From assembly GCA_017795085.1 (NCBI GenBank), contig CP051246.1, forward strand, positions 4,342,514 to 4,406,513: a stretch of 64,000 nt of DNA. Direction: 5' to 3'. Source of the DNA: Salegentibacter sp. (lineage in GTDB: Bacteria; Bacteroidota; Bacteroidia; Flavobacteriales; Flavobacteriaceae). Each line of letters begins with the position of its first letter. Within the stretch, counting starts at the first letter, position 1. Below are positions 53,318 through 61,978 of the stretch, in pieces. The notes under the pieces were generated by a model that was not told the origin of the DNA, searched no databases, and was given only the letters and a program-made list of their open reading frames with translations. The translations under genes were made by a program, and so were the position numbers.

Positions 53318-54298
53318 ATGATCATTTTACACGCCGATACCAATCATCCAACTTTAATGAAAGAATTGGAAGCGGCAGGCCATCATAATATTGAAGGCTA
53401 TACCCAAAGCCGGGAAGAAACCCTGGCCAACCAACATTTGTACGACGGGATTATAATCAGAAGTCGTTATACTATTGATAAAGAATTTATTGATGCCGCA
53501 CCCAATCTAAAATTTATTGGTAGAGTAGGTGCTGGCCTTGAAAGCATAGATGTAGAATATGCCGAAGAAAACGGCATCACCTTGTTTTCTGCTCCCGAAG
53601 GTAATAGAAATGCGGTAGGGGAGCATTCGCTGGGAATGTTGCTTTCCTTGTTTAACAAGCTTAACAAAGCCGATAGAGAAGTAAGAGACGGGCTTTGGCA
53701 ACGTGAAGAAAACCGGGGCCTTGAATTAGACGGAAAAACCGTGGGTCTTATTGGATACGGAAATATGGCAAAAGCTTTTGCCAAAAAATTACGCGGTTTT
53801 GAGGTAGAAGTACTTTGTTACGATATTAAAGAAAATGTAGGCGATAAAAATGCACGCCAGGTTTCTTTTGAAGCGTTTGCTGAAAAAGTTGATGTGGTAA
53901 GCCTTCATACTCCTTTAACCCCGGAAACATTTCAAATGATAAATGAAGATTTTATCGGGAAATTCAATAAGCCCTTTTGGTTTATCAATACCGCTCGCGG
54001 GAAAAGCGTAGTGACCAAAGATTTGGTGGATGCATTAAAAGATGGCAGGATTTTAGGTGCCGGCCTTGATGTGTTGGAATATGAAAAAGATTCGTTTGAA
54101 AGCCTTTTTTCAAATAAAAAGAATGTGGCGTTGAGTATTGAAAACAAAATTCCGCCGGCTATGCAGGAGATGATGTTTTTACCAAATGTAATTTTAAGTC
54201 CGCACGTGGCCGGATGGACTAAAGAATCGCACGAGCGTCTTGCCAGTGTTATTGCTACTAAAATAATAGATAAATTCGGGAAAGGAGAGGGCAAGTAA
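53318..54298 (+). CDS. D-2-hydroxyacid dehydrogenase, phosphoglycerate dehydrogenase-like
   Basis: A 326-residue NAD-dependent dehydrogenase. The nucleotide-binding fold is VGLIGYGNMAKAFAKKL (about 140-156), and the catalytic Arg is in NTARGKSVV. The catalytic His is in LSPHVAGWTKESHERL, and HTPLTPET is also conserved. There is no C-terminal ACT domain, so it is the short type. It could make 3-phosphohydroxypyruvate for serine synthesis, but the substrate is not decided by sequence. It is transcribed alone; a long gap follows. Confidence 0.85.
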   Translation: MIILHADTNHPTLMKELEAAGHHNIEGYTQSREETLANQHLYDGIIIRSRYTIDKEFIDAAPNLKFIGRVGAGLESIDVEYAEENGITLFSAPEGNRNAVGEHSLGMLLSLFNKLNKADREVRDGLWQREENRGLELDGKTVGLIGYGNMAKAFAKKLRGFEVEVLCYDIKENVGDKNARQVSFEAFAEKVDVVSLHTPLTPETFQMINEDFIGKFNKPFWFINTARGKSVVTKDLVDALKDGRILGAGLDVLEYEKDSFESLFSNKKNVALSIENKIPPAMQEMMFLPNVILSPHVAGWTKESHERLASVIATKIIDKFGKGEGK

Positions 54299-54507
54299 TT
54301 TCTGTTTTTTAGAGAGATATGATTAAGCGGTTTTGCTCCGGTAATTACATATTACGTCGGTTTTAGTAAGTTTTTTAGCCGGAAAGCATTAAAAAACCGT
54401 TTCTAGTATTCTCGAAACCTGTAAAAACCCTTGTCGATATAGTTTGGGTTATCATCAAAACTGAACTCAATTACTGGTATAATAGCGCATATTCATTTGG
54501 AATGATA

Positions 54508-54543
54508 TAAACTCATAGTTTTTTGAAGCTGTGAGTTTTTTTT
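54508..54543 (+). terminator. Terminator-like hairpin
   Basis: AAACTCATAG (54509-54518) pairs with CTGTGAGTTT (54529-54538) with one mismatch, followed by a run of T. It is 210 bases past the dehydrogenase stop. Confidence 0.6.
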
Positions 54544-54618
54544 ATGTACTTATCAATAGATAAAAAGAAAAATGCTTGTCTGGTAAAGCACCTAAAAAAG
54601 AAAATTTGAACTAAAATT

Positions 54619-54676
54619 GTCACTTCGAGCAGAGTCGAGACGTTTTTGTTTAACCTTTCGACCGCGCTAGGTGACA
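54619..54676. repeat. REP-like intergenic inverted repeat (copy 1)
   Basis: TGTCACTTCGAGC at the left and GCGCTAGGTGACA at the right form an imperfect inverted repeat around a T-rich loop, with TCGAG/CGACC half-sites. A shorter relative lies at 55884-55935. Elements with TCGAGCGCAGTCGAG-like cores are common between flavobacterial genes. Confidence 0.55.
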
Positions 54677-54887
54677 AAAACTAAGCATAGGTATTCAAAC
54701 GGACAATCATAAAAAGAAATTTAAAGCAATGACTACTTTGGTTTAAAGTCATTGTAAATCAGTGTTTTATAAACGTTCTTGATATTAGTGATATATATTT
54801 TTCTAATTTAAGTTGAAATTTTTAAGAGATATTCTTTTTCTATTTTTCATATTAATCGTAATATTGCGATATATAAATAGTTGAATT

Positions 54888-55373
54888 ATGAAAACTTCAG
54901 AATTATTTGATTTATTACAGCAACACAGTGAAAAGCCATTGCTTTTTGAATATGCACCAAATATGTTGGTTGGTGCCAATTACCATATTACCGAGGTAAA
55001 ACATTTAAAAATCGATTCTGTAGATTGTGGTGCCGGCCTTGATGCCTGGAATGAAACTATTATTCAATTATGGGAAAGTCCTGAAGAAATAGGAAAAACC
55101 GAATTTATGAAAATTTCCAAAGCGCTTTCCATTCTTGAAAAAGTAGGCCAGATGAAAGCTTATAATGGGGACGCTGAGGTGAAATTTGAATATGGAAATG
55201 GACAATTTCATACTGCCCAACTTTCGGTAAATGGTTTTTTAGTAAAAAACGGAAACTTATTAATTAAACTAACAGCAAACCCAACCGATTGTAAGGCAAA
55301 GGAAACCTGCGGTGTTCAGGAGCCGGAAGTTGCACAAAGTGGAAGTTGCGCTCCGGGAAGCGGATGTTGCTAA
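54888..55373 (+). CDS. DUF6428 family protein with cysteine-rich tail, paired with arsC
   Basis: A 161-residue cytoplasmic protein of the DUF6428 type (SELFDLLQQHSEKPLLFEY in parts, NYHITEVKHL, ETIIQLWESP). The C-terminus is cysteine-rich: DCKAKETCG, then Cys154, Cys160 and Cys161 in SGSCAPGSGCC. Such tails can bind arsenite or other soft metals. The arsenate reductase gene begins 10 bases later, so a role in arsenic handling, such as presenting As(III), is inferred. No arsR or arsenite exporter gene is present in the window. Confidence 0.7.
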   Translation: MKTSELFDLLQQHSEKPLLFEYAPNMLVGANYHITEVKHLKIDSVDCGAGLDAWNETIIQLWESPEEIGKTEFMKISKALSILEKVGQMKAYNGDAEVKFEYGNGQFHTAQLSVNGFLVKNGNLLIKLTANPTDCKAKETCGVQEPEVAQSGSCAPGSGCC

Positions 55374-55383
55374 AAATAAAAGG

Positions 55384-55800
55384 ATGAAAAATATTTTAGT
55401 ATTATGTACAGGTAATTCCTGTAGAAGTCAGATGGCCCACGGCTATTTGAAAAAATTTGCCGGTGAAAAAGCTCAAATTTACAGTGCAGGCATTGAAACG
55501 CACGGCTTAAACCCGAAAGCGGTAAAAACCATGCAGGAAGATGGAATTGATATTTCAGCACATACCAGCAATAACGTTGATGAGTATAGCGATATTGATT
55601 TCGATTTCATTATCACGGTTTGTGCCCACGCTTATGAAAACTGTCCTTATATTCCTTCAAAAAATGCTGAGCGCCTACATCAAAACTTTGAAGATCCTTC
55701 AAAAGTAGCAGGTAGTCCCGAGGAAATTGAAAATGCCTTTCGCGAAGCGCGTAATACGATTAAAAACTGGTGCGGTGAGTTTGTGGAAAATAAACTTTAA
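55384..55800 (+). CDS. arsC: Thioredoxin-coupled arsenate reductase (low-molecular-weight phosphatase family)
   Basis: A 138-residue LMW-phosphatase-type arsenate reductase that converts arsenate to arsenite. The P-loop CX5R is Cys8 to Arg14 (CTGNSCRS). The two extra redox cysteines Cys80 and Cys87 (VCAHAYENC) are seven apart, as Cys82 and Cys89 are in Staphylococcus pI258 ArsC. The ATG at 55384 is chosen because it places the P-loop at the normal position; the open frame upstream overlaps DUF6428 and reads as unrelated sequence. A terminator follows at 55816. Confidence 0.92.
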   Translation: MKNILVLCTGNSCRSQMAHGYLKKFAGEKAQIYSAGIETHGLNPKAVKTMQEDGIDISAHTSNNVDEYSDIDFDFIITVCAHAYENCPYIPSKNAERLHQNFEDPSKVAGSPEEIENAFREARNTIKNWCGEFVENKL

Positions 55801-55815
55801 CTCCGGATAAGTTAT

Positions 55816-55855
55816 AAAAAAAGCCTGAAGCAATAATTTTACTTCAGGTTTTTTT
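55816..55855 (+). terminator. Intrinsic terminator after arsC
   Basis: CCTGAAG (55824-55830) pairs with CTTCAGG (55842-55848), flanked by an A run on the left and a T run on the right. Confidence 0.8.
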
Positions 55856-55883
55856 GGTGTCTATAACCAGCAACTCATATAAA

Positions 55884-55935
55884 TGTCAAATCGAGCGCAG
55901 TCGAGATATATTGGCTTTTTGACTGCATTCAGAGA
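55884..55935. repeat. REP-like intergenic repeat (copy 2)
   Basis: TGTCAAATCGAGCGCAGTCGAG is split here as TGTCAAATCGAG and CGCAGTCGAG, followed by a degenerate right arm GACTGCATTCAGAG. It resembles the element at 54619 and lies between the convergent arsC and SDR-like genes. Confidence 0.5.
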
Positions 55936-55946
55936 TCAACATTGTT

Positions 55947-56597
55947 TTAATTGTTCTGACTTAACTCTATCAATGCAGATTTTATAGATTCTTCCCCTTC
56001 AAGTGCTTCAAAGGCCATATTTTTAGCAAGTGGATCTGCCAGGCACATTACCAAGAGAAAAGCAACATCATCCCTGGAAATTTCCCCGTGTTTATTTAAT
56101 TTGGGAGCCAGTTGAACTTTGGCCAGTCCAAGATCGTCGGTTAATGCCCCGGGACGGACTATGGTATATGGAATTCCGCTGTCGATTAAATAATCGTCGG
56201 CAACTTTTTTCGCTTTTAAATAATGTTCAAGATCGCCGGCTTCTTCAGGGTTTTCCGTTCCCATGGCGCTAAGCATAATAAACTTTTTTGTCTTGAACTT
56301 CTTGGCGGCATCTACCATTTTAATGGCACCTTTTTCATCTACGGCTGTAGTTTTATCAGCACCGGTTTTACTTCCTGAGCCGGCGGTAAAAATCAACCGG
56401 TCAATTTTATTAAATGCCGGTTCCACATTCCCCTCAAGATCAACCAATACACTTTCTACCTCCATATCATCAAAAACCTGCTTTTGTGATTCATCCCGAA
56501 TCATGGCTATGGGTTTAAAGTTTTCAGTATTATTCAGGATTTCAATAACCCTTTTTCCTGTATGCCCTGTTGCACCTGCAATTAATATCCTTTCCAT
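55947..56597 (-). CDS. NAD(P)-binding atypical short-chain dehydrogenase-like protein
   Basis: A 216-residue Rossmann-fold protein (NAD(P)H-binding/NmrA-like). The nucleotide loop is ILIAGATGHTGKRVIEIL at residues 4-21. Further marks are DRLIFTAGSGS, KKFIMLSAMGTENP and IPYTIVRPGALTD. The usual Tyr-X3-Lys pair of classical SDRs is not obvious, so it may act as a redox sensor, epimerase or reductase on an unknown substrate. It stands alone between arsC and the aspartokinase gene. Confidence 0.85.
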   Translation of the reverse strand: MERILIAGATGHTGKRVIEILNNTENFKPIAMIRDESQKQVFDDMEVESVLVDLEGNVEPAFNKIDRLIFTAGSGSKTGADKTTAVDEKGAIKMVDAAKKFKTKKFIMLSAMGTENPEEAGDLEHYLKAKKVADDYLIDSGIPYTIVRPGALTDDLGLAKVQLAPKLNKHGEISRDDVAFLLVMCLADPLAKNMAFEALEGEESIKSALIELSQNN

Positions 56598-56695
56598 AAT
56601 TGTTTCTTCGTTTTTTTGAGTTGATTCCGAAAGATAAGAATGAAATAAAAGCCTGCCTAAAAGCCTATTCGGAATAACAAGAAATTAACAGCCTT

Positions 56696-57949
56696 TTAGC
56701 TGTTTCGAGTGACCATTTGCACGGTATCCCGGGTGGTTTGGCGTAACAAAATTTCGCGGTTATTGGTAATACGGCTTATCGCTTCTTCATTAAAATGGCG
56801 AATGGTGTATAGTGAAACATTGGTATTATACTTTACCCGATATTGTGCTTTTAAATGCTGAATAAGTTTATCTAATTGTTTAAACCGGTTGTCAACACAT
56901 ACTGAAAAACTTATTGCTGAGTTTTGTATTAAATCTACTTTCATCTGGTAAATATGAAAAAGCCTGAAAATCTCACTGATATTTTCTTCAACCATAAATG
57001 AAAAATCAAGTGAAGAAATCGAAATCAAAACCAGGTCTTTTTTGACTATAAAACAAGGTGTAACTGGGCTTATGCGCTCCCCGCGACAAACTGCGGTACC
57101 TTTATCTTTGGGGTGAATAAAAGAACGTACATACAAGGGGATTTCCTTGCGTTGCAGGGGTTGAAGGGTTTTGGGATGAATAACTGAAGCTCCGTAGAAA
57201 GCAAGTTCTACTGCTTCTTCATAAGAAACCTGGTTAAGTAATTGTGGATTTTCAAACTCCCTGGGATCGGCATTTAAAACGCCTGGCACATCTTTCCAGA
57301 TGCTAAGGCTTTCAGCATTTAAACAATAAGCAAAAATTCCAGCCGTATAATCGCTTCCTTCACGCCCCAATGTGGTGGTGAAATTATTGGTGTCAGAACC
57401 GATAAATCCCTGGGTAACATTTACCGAATGCCGATTTGTTTTTTGCAGAACCCTTTCCTGGGTTTCTTCCCAATTTACCTGAGCCTCCCTGTAAGTGCTA
57501 TCGGTTTTTATAATTTCGCGAGCGTCTATCCAAGTATTTATAAAGCCATTTTGATTAAGAAAATCGCTTAAGATTACCGAAGAAAGAATTTCTCCGTAAC
57601 ATACAATTTGGTCATATACAAAATCATAGCGATTGGATTTATTGTATACCATAAAATTTTCCAGTTCTTCACAGTAGGCATTTATTTTTTTAAAAACGGG
57701 GTGTTTTATATCGTTAAATAATGCTGAAGCAAAATTAATATGGGTATTTTGAATTGGCTCCAGAAGCTCTTTTATTGATTGGTTATCAAGATATTGCTTG
57801 ATCACCAATTCCAGTGAATCAGTGGTTTTGCCAATGGCCGAAAAAACGATGAGCAAATCTTTTTGGCTTGTATGTTTAAGGATATTTAAAACATTCTTAA
57901 CGGATGCTGCATCTTTTACCGAAGCGCCGCCAAATTTATAAACCTTCAT
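56696..57949 (-). CDS. Aspartokinase, monofunctional
   Basis: A 417-residue enzyme that phosphorylates aspartate, the first step to Lys, Thr and Met. The N-terminal kinase domain shows MKVYKFGGASVKDAASV, VNVTQGFIGSD, TTLGREGSDYTAGIFAYCL (in parts) and IWKDVPGVLNADPREF. A regulatory ACT-like region covers about residues 295-400. There is no fused homoserine dehydrogenase. This is the shorter flavobacterial form with a Rossmann-free C-terminus. Feedback control by an amino acid is likely from the ACT region but not visible in detail. Confidence 0.93.
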   Translation of the reverse strand: MKVYKFGGASVKDAASVKNVLNILKHTSQKDLLIVFSAIGKTTDSLELVIKQYLDNQSIKELLEPIQNTHINFASALFNDIKHPVFKKINAYCEELENFMVYNKSNRYDFVYDQIVCYGEILSSVILSDFLNQNGFINTWIDAREIIKTDSTYREAQVNWEETQERVLQKTNRHSVNVTQGFIGSDTNNFTTTLGREGSDYTAGIFAYCLNAESLSIWKDVPGVLNADPREFENPQLLNQVSYEEAVELAFYGASVIHPKTLQPLQRKEIPLYVRSFIHPKDKGTAVCRGERISPVTPCFIVKKDLVLISISSLDFSFMVEENISEIFRLFHIYQMKVDLIQNSAISFSVCVDNRFKQLDKLIQHLKAQYRVKYNTNVSLYTIRHFNEEAISRITNNREILLRQTTRDTVQMVTRNS

Positions 57950-58000
57950 TAAAATATATCTTTAGCTGTACTTTGCGAACTTAGTTGCAGCAGTTTAAAA

Positions 58001-58486
58001 TTAGTCGTACTTGTTGATATTTTTCTTTATTCCGTGCTCATCCATATGTACGGTATACCAGTTTTTTTTGATTTCGGCACCGGTATTTTCATAGAATTCA
58101 ATGGCGTTTTTATTACCTTCTGAAACTACCCATTCTACCCGTCGAACTCCGTTTTCGTGTCCATATTGCACAACCTGATTATACAAAGCACCACCCAGGC
58201 CACTACCACGCATACGCTCTCTTACAATTAAATCTTCAAGGTGAACGGTGCGTCCCTTCCAGGTTGAAAATCGAAAATAAACCAGTGCCATTCCTTCAAT
58301 TCCTCCGTCTACATCGGCCACGAAACATTTAAAATTTTTCTCGTCAAATCCTTCTTTTTCTAAATCGTCTACGTGTATTTCTACTTCATCAGATGCATTT
58401 TCATATTCGGCAAGTTCTTTTATAAGTTCCAAAACTGCCGGCATATCCTCTCTTTTGGCTTCCCGGATGTTATATTCTTTTCCCAT
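58001..58486 (-). CDS. GNAT family N-acetyltransferase (tandem copy A)
   Basis: A 161-residue GNAT protein resembling diamine/thialysine N-acetyltransferases. Acetyl-CoA-binding motif A is IVRERMRGSGLGGALYNQVV at about 97-116, preceded by YFRFSTWKGRTVHLEDL. The C-terminus has EFYENTGAEIKKNWYTVHMD. It is about 100 bases downstream of a close paralogue on the same strand. Substrate unknown; polyamines or lysine analogues are the usual choices. Confidence 0.9.
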   Translation of the reverse strand: MGKEYNIREAKREDMPAVLELIKELAEYENASDEVEIHVDDLEKEGFDEKNFKCFVADVDGGIEGMALVYFRFSTWKGRTVHLEDLIVRERMRGSGLGGALYNQVVQYGHENGVRRVEWVVSEGNKNAIEFYENTGAEIKKNWYTVHMDEHGIKKNINKYD

Positions 58487-58587
58487 AATTAAATGTTTCT
58501 GAAAGTCTGTTTAAATAAAAATAATTACAGATTTATCACAAAATTTGTCTTCAAAATTAAGCATTCCGATTGCGCTTAAGACTTAAT

Positions 58588-59070
58588 TTACTGTGAATTT
58601 TTAAGAAAACGCTCCATAGCTGTTTCATCCATTTGTACGGTACACCAGTCTTCAAATACCGTAGCACCACTACGACTATAAAAATCGCGGGCGGGCTTAT
58701 TCCAGTCTAAAACCACCCATTCGGTACGTTTTACACCTTGTTCTTTGGCAAATTCAATTACTCTTGTATACAATGCTTTTCCGAGACCTTGTTGCCGCAT
58801 ATCTTCCCGAATTACCAAATCTTCCAGATGTATGGTTTTTCCTTTCCAGGTAGAATATCGAAAATAACAAAGTGCCATACCCTGGATTTCCCCATCTACT
58901 TCGGCTACAAAACAAATGAAGGCAGGGTTTTCACCAAATCCGTCACGTTTTAAGTCTTCTGCAGCAATAATTACTGCATCGGGCTCTTTTTCAAAAGTAG
59001 CCAGTTCCTGAATTAATTCTAATACGGCTGGCATGTCTTGCGGGGTACTTTTTCTTATGTTAAATTCCAT
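58588..59070 (-). CDS. GNAT family N-acetyltransferase (tandem copy B)
   Basis: A 160-residue paralogue of the next gene downstream. It shares DMPAVLELIQELA, YFRYSTWKGKTIHLEDL, a CoA loop REDMRQQGLGKALYTRVI and DFYSRSGATVFEDWCTVQMDE. The segment before motif B reads VVLDWNKPA, the common form for this family, while copy A has VVSEGNKNA, so copy A is the more diverged. A minus-strand -7 box TATTTTTG lies at 59097-59090. Confidence 0.9.
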   Translation of the reverse strand: MEFNIRKSTPQDMPAVLELIQELATFEKEPDAVIIAAEDLKRDGFGENPAFICFVAEVDGEIQGMALCYFRYSTWKGKTIHLEDLVIREDMRQQGLGKALYTRVIEFAKEQGVKRTEWVVLDWNKPARDFYSRSGATVFEDWCTVQMDETAMERFLKNSQ

Positions 59071-59397
59071 TTAAAATTTTTTTTACATGCAAAAATAAAC
59101 AATGAATTTGAATGTCCGTTATAAGTCACAACCATATCATTACCCTCTTGATTCAGAGCTTGCCCCGATTTATTTATGATCGGGAATCTAATTGTATATT
59201 ATTACTAATAACCGATAATCGGAACAATGAATTATTAAAATGTTGAGATAATAAAAAATAGGCCTAAACATTAACGATAAAAAAAATTAAAGGAAAGATA
59301 TTTAGTATTTTCTATTTTTTAAATATTTTTCACGAAATCGTTATAGTGGTAAAATAAAATTAAATAATTTTGACTCAAACAACACTATTGATATATA
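59071..59397. other. Divergent intergenic region between GNAT and fbp
   Basis: Contains the minus-strand -7 box TATTTTTG at 59097-59090 for the GNAT genes, a short inverted element CCCGAT/ATCGGG at about 59164-59185 and a CCGATAATCGG palindrome near 59212. The rest is AT-rich and presumably carries the fbp promoter, which was not identified. Confidence 0.45.
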
Positions 59398-60414
59398 ATG
59401 GTTAAGAAAAATCAGACTTTAGGCGAATTTATTATAGAAAATCAGGAAGCCTTTCCTTATTCTTCCGGAGAACTTTCCAGGTTAATACGTTCAATTCGCC
59501 TGGGAGCAAAAGTGGTAAACCACGAAGTAAATAAAGCCGGACTTGTAGATATTGTTGGGAATTATGGTGAAACAAACGTACAGGGTGAAGACCAGCAAAA
59601 ATTAGATGTTTATGCCAATGAAAAATTTATTCAAACCCTGATAAATCGTGAAATTGTTTGTGGGATTGCTTCGGAAGAAAACGATGATTTTATCATTATT
59701 CCTGGAAAAAAGAAAGATAACCGCAATAAATACGTGGTATTGATGGATCCGTTGGATGGCAGCTCAAATATTGATGTAAATGTTTCAGTAGGGACCATTT
59801 TTTCAATTTATCGACGTGTAAGTGAAATTGGAACACCGGTTACTAAAGAAGATTTTTTACAGCCCGGAAATAAACAGGTGGCCGCCGGGTATATAATTTA
59901 TGGAACTTCAACAATGTTGGTTTACACTACCGGTAGTGGTGTAAACGGTTTTACCTTAAATCCCGCCCTGGGCTCGTGGTACCTTTCCCATCCCGATATG
60001 AGATTTCCGGAAGACGGCAGAATTTATTCGATAAACGAAGGGAATTATGTACATTTTCCACAAGGGGTGAAAAAATATATTAAATATTGTCAGGAGGAAG
60101 AAGGTGACCGGCCTTATACTTCACGGTATATAGGCTCTATGGTTTCAGATATACACCGGAATATGATTAAAGGTGGCATTTTTATGTACCCAAAAAGCTC
60201 TAAAGCCCATAAGGGGAAATTGCGGCTTTTATATGAGTGTAACCCTATGGCTTTTATCGTGGAACAAGCCGGGGGAAAGGCTAGTGACGGCTATAAACGC
60301 ATAATGGATATTGAGCCTGAAGAGTTACACGAGCGAGCGCCGTTTTTCTGCGGAAGTAAAAATATGGTAGAAAAGGCAGAAGAATTTATGGAAAAATACA
60401 GGGATAAAGAGTAA
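59398..60414 (+). CDS. fbp: Fructose-1,6-bisphosphatase class I
   Basis: A 338-residue gluconeogenic enzyme. The metal and phosphate site is VLMDPLDGSSNIDVNVSVGTIFSIY (in parts, about 116-140), with IASEENDD upstream and SRYIGSMVSDIHRNMIKGGIFMYP (in parts) as the sugar-phosphate loop. LRLLYECNPMAFIVEQAGG near residue 280 completes the fold. A GTP-, AMP- or PEP-type regulatory site cannot be read directly. It is monocistronic. Gluconeogenesis is needed when cells grow on triose-yielding sugars such as those from this window's pectin locus. Confidence 0.96.
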   Translation: MVKKNQTLGEFIIENQEAFPYSSGELSRLIRSIRLGAKVVNHEVNKAGLVDIVGNYGETNVQGEDQQKLDVYANEKFIQTLINREIVCGIASEENDDFIIIPGKKKDNRNKYVVLMDPLDGSSNIDVNVSVGTIFSIYRRVSEIGTPVTKEDFLQPGNKQVAAGYIIYGTSTMLVYTTGSGVNGFTLNPALGSWYLSHPDMRFPEDGRIYSINEGNYVHFPQGVKKYIKYCQEEEGDRPYTSRYIGSMVSDIHRNMIKGGIFMYPKSSKAHKGKLRLLYECNPMAFIVEQAGGKASDGYKRIMDIEPEELHERAPFFCGSKNMVEKAEEFMEKYRDKE

Positions 60415-60597
60415 TTGGTTATGCTTGAAAATACTTGTTATTTCGGACTTAACCCGGAATCTTATTCTATTGCCGATTTTATCTAAAATAACAAAAAGGT
60501 ATTCACAAAACGAAAAAGTATAACATTATGGAATTTGCGAAAATTTCAAAATCAAAGTTGAAGAGAATCTTCTTTTTTCTTATCGCTAACTTCTAAT

Positions 60598-61026
60598 TTA
60601 ATCTTCTTTCTCCAATAAGTACCGATAATCTTCAAAACTTAATTGTCCACTAAAAATTTGAATTGATCGGCGGATAATGGCTTGAGAAGCCTGGCTTGAA
60701 AAACCGAGTCCGATAGCATAGCGTTTAACAAGTTCTTCTTCTTCAGCATCTATACTGCTATCTGCAAAAATAATTTTAAACAAATCATGCAGGCGCTCCA
60801 GCCGTCGTTCAACACTACTATAGGAACTTAGAGGATAAGCCTTTGGGTTTTTCATTATTTTTTGATATTCATCTTCGTTGATATCCAGTTTTCGAGCAAA
60901 ACGCTTTAACAGGATTTCTTCCTTTTCATTAATATCGCCATCTATCGCGGCTAAATTTACAATAGAGGCGAAGTGTCCCAAATTTCTAAGATGTTCTCCT
61001 GATTCAAATAGATCTAAAAATGCCAT
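60598..61026 (-). CDS. TerB-like helical protein
   Basis: A 142-residue cytoplasmic helical protein of the TerB/DjlA N-domain type. Two acidic loops typical of this fold are present: LAAIDGDINEKEEILLKRF (about 26-44) and FADSSIDAEEEELVKRYA (about 91-108). The function of stand-alone TerB proteins is uncertain; metal binding or a role in stress response is suggested by the family. A minus-strand -7 box TATATTTG lies at 61055-61048. Confidence 0.8.
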   Translation of the reverse strand: MAFLDLFESGEHLRNLGHFASIVNLAAIDGDINEKEEILLKRFARKLDINEDEYQKIMKNPKAYPLSSYSSVERRLERLHDLFKIIFADSSIDAEEEELVKRYAIGLGFSSQASQAIIRRSIQIFSGQLSFEDYRYLLEKED

Positions 61027-61047
61027 GTTTCAAACAGTTTAATACTA

Positions 61048-61055
61048 CAAATATA
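61048..61055 (-). promoter_or_regulatory. -7 box of the TerB-like gene
   Basis: On the minus strand TATATTTG fits TAnnTTTG, 21 bases before the start codon. Confidence 0.45.
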
Positions 61056-61267
61056 GGGATAAGCCCAACGATTCTGATTTAAAAAAGCGCTAAAATAAAG
61101 TTTTTTTGCATTATAGTAGCTTATTTTTCTACTTAAGCTACCTGCAATTTTTTATGGAAGTTTTGAGAATCAGAAGAAGGTATGGCGCGTATGGATTTAT
61201 AGCAGTTCATTGATACTCTCCTCTGGAAAAACCGGAATAGGTATTTTTAATACAAGCTAAAACCAAG

Positions 61268-61801
61268 TTAATGTAACTTATTATGAGTATTGAATTTTCG
61301 CTTTTTAAGTCGTTCGTTTGCATAGCTTCGCACCAATTCGGTCGTTACGCCAAATAACACATGGGCAAAAAGCTCGTTGGCCTGTGTTTTAAGTGGAATA
61401 TCGGTTGGTTTTTTCTCTAAACCCAACAAAGACAGGGAAGTTTCGTGGGTAGAAAACCAGGTGCTGCTGCCCAAAATCACGCCATCCGTTAAATTTAATT
61501 CATCCTTATCTTTTTTTCCATATCCATAGGCTGCGCCAATACTGGCACCTACCGGAAAATTTACCAATTGTTCGGCAATGGCTTCATTTTCTACACTTAT
61601 GGGGCCGCCGGTAAACCTGGTTGAAATATCGTCAAGAATTTTAATTTGAGCCGAACGTTCTTCTACTTTTCGTACCGGCAGAAAACGTTCAACCAGACTT
61701 TTAACGGCTATTCCTGCAAGGCCGCCTAAAACCCCGGAGATTAATCCGCGGGCTGAATTGGAAACATAAGCATCGTCACGAAGAATTTTTTCAGTATCCA
61801 T
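61268..61801 (-). CDS. YagU-like (DUF1440) family protein
   Basis: A 177-residue protein resembling the YagU/DUF1440 family. It has a glycine-rich hydrophobic N-terminal segment (ARGLISGVLGGLAGIAVKSL, about 18-37), a central GASIGAAYGYG and the family hallmark WFSTHETSLSLLGLEKKP at about 115-132, followed by ELFAHVLFGVTTELVRSY. It is probably associated with the inner membrane; YagU is linked to acid resistance in E. coli, but a role here is unproven. Monocistronic. Confidence 0.7.
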   Translation of the reverse strand: MDTEKILRDDAYVSNSARGLISGVLGGLAGIAVKSLVERFLPVRKVEERSAQIKILDDISTRFTGGPISVENEAIAEQLVNFPVGASIGAAYGYGKKDKDELNLTDGVILGSSTWFSTHETSLSLLGLEKKPTDIPLKTQANELFAHVLFGVTTELVRSYANERLKKRKFNTHNKLH

Positions 61802-61978
61802 AAATTGATTATTTTCAGATTAAAGCTATTTAATCGGTATTTTTTCTGCAATTGTTTAACAGGGATTTAGTAACAAACGCTTATAAATTTATAATTTTAC
61901 TTGATAACAGAGATTTAAAAATGATGTCATAGGGCAGCCCTTGTATGAAGTGCTGGATTGATGAAATAAAAATTAGTT

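Larger units (their letters stand above)
54299..54887. other. Long intergenic region with terminator and REP-like element
   Basis: It carries a terminator-like hairpin at 54508-54543 and a REP-like inverted element at 54619-54676. The remaining AT-rich sequence before the DUF6428 gene shows no reliable ORF, tRNA or recognised riboswitch. Confidence 0.5.
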
